Of a stretch of 64,000 nucleotides of DNA, positions 60,437-64,000 are shown piece after piece. Each line of letters starts with the position of its first letter. Positions within the stretch are counted from its first letter, which is position 1. This DNA comes from Neurospora intermedia. Lineage: Eukaryota; Ascomycota; Sordariomycetes; Sordariales; Sordariaceae. The stretch lies in NCBI GenBank assembly GCA_037102815.1, contig BTPP01000005.1:1488001-1552000 (forward strand). Reading direction: 5' to 3'. Under the pieces are notes generated by a model. It ran no database searches and was not told the origin of the DNA. It saw only the letters and a program-made list of their open reading frames with translations. Made by a program: the position numbers and the translations under genes.

Positions 60437-61086
60437 GCCAGGAAGAGTGGCCCTGGGCGGAAAGCTGCAGTACTAGTGTTTATCAAGGCCCTTTCCACTT
60501 CCTTTATGAATCAATTCGCGAACCGTGACTCTTCACAGGTACCCTGGTCTTTCGTCCTTTCTCTGTTCAGCCCCAGACTTTCGGAATAGCCTCTTCCCAG
60601 TCTGCAAACCCACAGTCAAGGAACAAGACGATTAAGTAGCTCACTGTTGAGGGCCCTTACGGGGATGAGCTTGGTAGCAGGGAATAGGTCTCTTGGGCCA
60701 AAAGAGAACAGCCCAAGAGTTGAATTGCACAACATTTTGATTTTGAAACTGCACCGATACCGGCTCTCTGCACATCTGTCTTCCAACTCTTTCTTCTTTC
60801 TTTCTTACTTTTATCTTTTTCTCTCTCTTTAAAAGGTCTTACATGCTCAGTTCCTTCACGCTCACAATCAAATAGCCCAGTCACAGCTGTTTCCCGCCTC
60901 CAACCGCCAATGGAGCTCAGCATGAGGTGTGTCATTCAGGATAAGAACCCTAGTGTGAGGGACGGGTACATGCAGGTCTGACGAATTGGAGCTTGTTCAA
61001 TGGTTGGTTACTTGAGCTTCACTCCACACCACGACGGGACAAGCCGGTGGGGTGTCTGGAGCCGCTGGAGCCTGGGCAAGCTGGAC

Positions 61087-61397
61087 CCGTACGGGGAGGA
61101 GGGGGGTGCAGTTTCCAGTCAATTGACCGTCCATTATTTTATCAACGGGACTTGGATTATTCACAACTTTTTAACGGTTGTTCTTTCCAACGTTGTAAGT
61201 TTTTGACGTTGCGAGTCCTTTTGATTGATAAGTGACGGTCATTTGACGGTAGAACTCTTTCGGACGTTTACATTTTCTAACGTTTCCTATAGCTGTATAG
61301 TTAGATGACTGTACTTAGATCGTAAGAGTTGCCTTGAACGTCTGGGGGTTCGATCTGTCAATTGACCGGAAGCTGCACCCCCCTCCTCCCCGTACGG
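61087..61397. mobile_element. Candidate 311-bp inverted-repeat element (MITE-like)
   Basis: Arms 61087-61127 and 61357-61397 are reverse complements over 41 nt except for two positions, both transitions. The outer ends read CCGTACGG and the inner ends contain the palindrome GTCAATTGAC. The 229-bp interior is A:T-richer than its flanks and has no ORF of note. CTGGAC occurs just outside on both sides (61081-61086 and 61399-61404). Weaker inverted similarity continues about 60 nt outward (GACGGGAC / GGTGGGGT words), so the element may be longer and degraded. It does not resemble the 7.7-kb element. Confidence 0.45.
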
Positions 61398-62266
61398 ACT
61401 GGACTTCTCCAAGTTCGGGGTTGCGACCCCACCCATGCCGTTCAGTAGGTCCCGGTCGTCCATCCGTGCCATCCATCCATCCACTGGGAATTTGATGCAA
61501 CCGACGAGGGGAACAGGCACATTCGGTCACCGGTCCCATCGCGACCTCGCGGAAGGGTGAGGGCAAAAAGTTTCCTTCCGTGTTCCGGCGCCGGAGGTCA
61601 CGCAAACCAAAAGCCATGCAGGCACGGCAGGGCCAATCAACCTAAGCGGAAGCTGATCCCGATCGCGCACAGGGCAACCTACCTGGTGGGCATACCCGAC
61701 ACTAGTGTAGAAGCCGCTGTTTTGGTGTAGTCCCGTCTTGGTGCAGCACTACCTTAACTGCATGAAGGCACTGTCAGCCTGTAGAATAGTGCCAGCTCAC
61801 GCATCATGTTGTTAGTGCAGGGCTCGTGATCTTGATAGGTACCTACCCTAGGTACCTCCATATCCGAAGACTTCCATAATGTGCCGGCTGCGAGCCCAAC
61901 TTCAATCTCAACTTCGCTGAAACACCAACCGTCCTGCTTTGTTGCAACACCATTCTAGTATACATCGTCTATACCATACTTATCGGTTCATTCCCATTAA
62001 TTTTCTTAGACATCTTGTTCATTATATCCATTTCTTCTAGCCTATCAGTTTATCTTATCCTTGGTCAACCTCGTATCTAGAGGTACCTCCGTGCCAACAC
62101 CCGACCATTTAACTCGTCCGTTGTCGTTATCGCAGGATCGTCCAAGCTTCACGACAATCTACCATTGCTCGTCTGCCTGCGATCATTCATCCACTCATTG
62201 CCCATTTCAGTCTTTACACTTCATCCATGAGGGCTTGAGAACCGAATCCAGCATCATCGTTTCGAC

Positions 62267-64000
62267 ATGTCGTCTTCCGACTTCGAAACCGAGCGGTCCC
62301 CTCTGCTCGCGGCGTCGACAAGCAGTAGGGATACCAAAACACTGGCCGATTTAACCGACGGAGCACTCGAATCTACGCCTCTACTTACGACGTCCAACAC
62401 AACACCACGCTATGACGGACGCGATGATCCAGACAGAGCTTCTTTGGTCTCGGCTGGGGCTTCTCATTCTGGAGATGGAGTACCACCAACGCGGTCGACC
62501 ACGAAGTCGACGCGATGGCCCTCCATTATCGCCGCGCTATTGTTGATGGGGCTCGCAACCTCCATCGCCATTGGCGCTTTTTTTGTTCCTGCTGCGGTTG
62601 AGAAATACGCTAAGGAGGCTATCGTCATCGAGCCGACAAACTTGGCGCTCGAGTCTATCACTACCGACGGCGTCCGTGCGCGAATCCAAGCAAACTTCCG
62701 TCTTGATGCTCAGCGTGTCAAGAATGTCCATGTTAGACGAGTCGGCCAGTTCACCACGTGGCTGGCTAAAGAGCTGGCAACAGAGGAGACAAGGGTCAAG
62801 GTCTACTGGATTGATCATGACAACATGTTGCTCGGAACTGCTGGCCTCCCTCCCTTGACGATTGCCATCGCGAATGGCCACAATACTGAGCTTGACATCG
62901 TTGCCGATTTGGCTCCTGGTGATGCCGATACCATTCGGACCATTGCAAATCAGTTCTTGGGCGGGAAAATGGATACAATTCGTGTACGGGGAATAACGGA
63001 GATCACGGTCAAGACAAGATTCAACATTCCCTTGGGAACGCACGCTGTTTCGGAAACAATGGAGTTTGAAGGTCAATCCCTCTACCGTCCCTTCGCAGCA
63101 TTGTTATTTGGCGAAAAGTCATTCTTATAAATGAGAACAAACATGTGCTATGCCCCGACGTTGTGTCCTTCCACCACAATGACCTTGAATCCATACTGAT
63201 ACGTTTATTGTAGGCAAGGAATTGCCCCCGCTCCCCTCCTACAACATCACCGGTCTTAACTTTGAAGAGAGGCCCTTACCCGGCAATGATAGGCAGGGAA
63301 TGGCAGCCGACGTTACCGTCACCACCTTCAACCCTTATCCAGTTGCTTTTGACGTACCCGCGCTCAAGTTCGAGGTCTCGGTTCCGGGATGCAAGAAGCA
63401 TGGCCCGGCCATTTCTATCGCTACCGCCCTAACCGATGTCATTGGTCTTAGGCCGGAAGCCAATGTCGAAGTCACCGCCCATTCCATCGTCGAAGAATTG
63501 CCAGAGCATCTTACCCGTCCCTGCCCTGGTGGAACCTTGTCGCCGTTGGACAAGCTCTTTGAAGCCTACGTTGCAGGTGAGCCTGTATCGGTTCTCGTAC
63601 GAGGTCAGAAAGATCAAGGTGGAGAGGTCCCTGGTTGGATCGGGGATATCATCTCCAGTGTTACGGTCCCTGTACCTCTTCCGCAACAATCCTTTGACGA
63701 CTTGCTTCGTAACTTCTCTTTGACGGACGTATCATTCTCCTTGCCAGACCCGTTGGCAGATCCCGACGACCCCAATTCGAACCCCAAAGTGTCGGGCACT
63801 ATCGTCGCTTTGGCAGCCCTCCCATCGGAACTGAATATTGGGTTGAACGTCTCCAGTGTCAAGGCCAAAGCGGATGTGTTTTATGACTCCAGGAAGCTGG
63901 GCGAACTGGAAATTGACGAGAAGGCCAGCTCCATTCAAATCGACGGCGGCCCGGGTGAAGAAAACTTGATTGAGATCACATCACGCGTTCATGATGCACC
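62267..64000 (+). CDS. Tag1-like vacuolar DUF3712 protein (3' end beyond window)
   Basis: Single-span vacuolar membrane protein, 5' part only (about 530 residues). Exon 1 is 62267-63071 and exon 2 starts at 63214 and is open to the window end; the donor is GTCAAT, weaker than usual. The cytosolic N-terminus carries two acidic dileucine motifs, ERSPLL (Glu9-Leu14) and ESTPLL (Glu35-Leu40), which fit AP-3 sorting to the vacuole. One membrane segment lies near 86-108 (WPSIIAALLLMGLATSIAIGAFF). The luminal part contains the LEA/DUF3712-type beta repeats. Yeast Tag1, of this type, helps end autophagy during long starvation; filamentous homologues are often labelled pre-rRNA processing proteins. 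The orthology is inferred from architecture. Confidence 0.65.

Larger units (their letters stand above)
60305..62266. other. Intergenic region between arg-12 and the Tag1-like gene
   Basis: About 2 kb. Near arg-12 are two TGASTC-type motifs; in the middle lies a 41-nt inverted repeat with about 230 bp of A:T-richer sequence between the arms. Upstream of 62266 is a pyrimidine-rich leader. No gene is supported. Confidence 0.5.

Overview
The window is nuclear DNA of a filamentous ascomycete. Genes are well spaced, carry several short introns (about 50-140 nt, GTRNGT...AG with CTAAC/CTRAC-type branch sites), show GC-rich third positions, and are separated by long intergenic stretches with microsatellites and A:T-rich patches. 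The protein set and order fit Neurospora: an ornithine carbamoyltransferase gene (arg-12) lies next to an acetolactate synthase regulatory subunit gene, with a WD40 gene that I take to be dim-9 further upstream. From memory this matches N. crassa linkage group II around arg-12. That species assignment is recall plus inference, not a search.

Layout. 0-5 kb: a Rab GTPase (+) with a low-complexity insertion, and a PMT2-type protein O-mannosyltransferase (-). 6-8.5 kb: a DUF3712-like gene that appears to lack its N-terminus (-), then a gene-free stretch with an inverted-repeat element enclosing telomere-like repeats. 8.7-12.6 kb: a head-to-head pair for mitochondrial translation, mL61/Mrp49 (-) and the GTPase Gep3 (+). 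13-17 kb: O-acetylhomoserine sulfhydrylase (-) and a MARVEL-domain membrane protein (-). 19.5-23.4 kb: a probably peroxisomal long-chain acyl-CoA synthetase (+) and EMC7 (+). 23.4-29 kb: A:T-rich DNA on both sides of the WD40 gene (+). 29-36 kb: COX11 (+) and the RAVE subunit Rav1 (+). 36-44 kb: an OPT-family transporter (+) facing a DENN/C1-type Rab exchange-factor candidate (-). 43.7-51.5 kb: 7.8 kb with no supportable gene. 51.5-56.3 kb: TRAPPC13 (-) and a KHDC4/RIK-like KH-domain RNA-binding protein (-). 57.5-60.3 kb: the acetolactate synthase small subunit (+) facing arg-12 (-), each with a TGAGTCA site upstream. 60.3-62.3 kb: a second inverted-repeat element. 62.3 kb to the end: a Tag1-like vacuolar DUF3712 protein (+), cut by the window edge.

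There is no gene cluster or operon. Functional links are local: two mitoribosome genes share one promoter region, two amino-acid biosynthesis genes share a cross-pathway-control motif, and several genes (Rab, DENN protein, TRAPPC13, EMC7, Rav1, Tag1-like) belong to the endomembrane system without obvious co-regulation. I found no rRNA, tRNA, CRISPR array or intact autonomous transposon. The most unusual items are the two inverted-repeat elements, a likely 3-nt exon in mL61, a GC-AG intron in the acyl-CoA synthetase gene, a 91-codon membrane-anchor-like ORF just before EMC7, and the A:T-rich setting of the putative dim-9.
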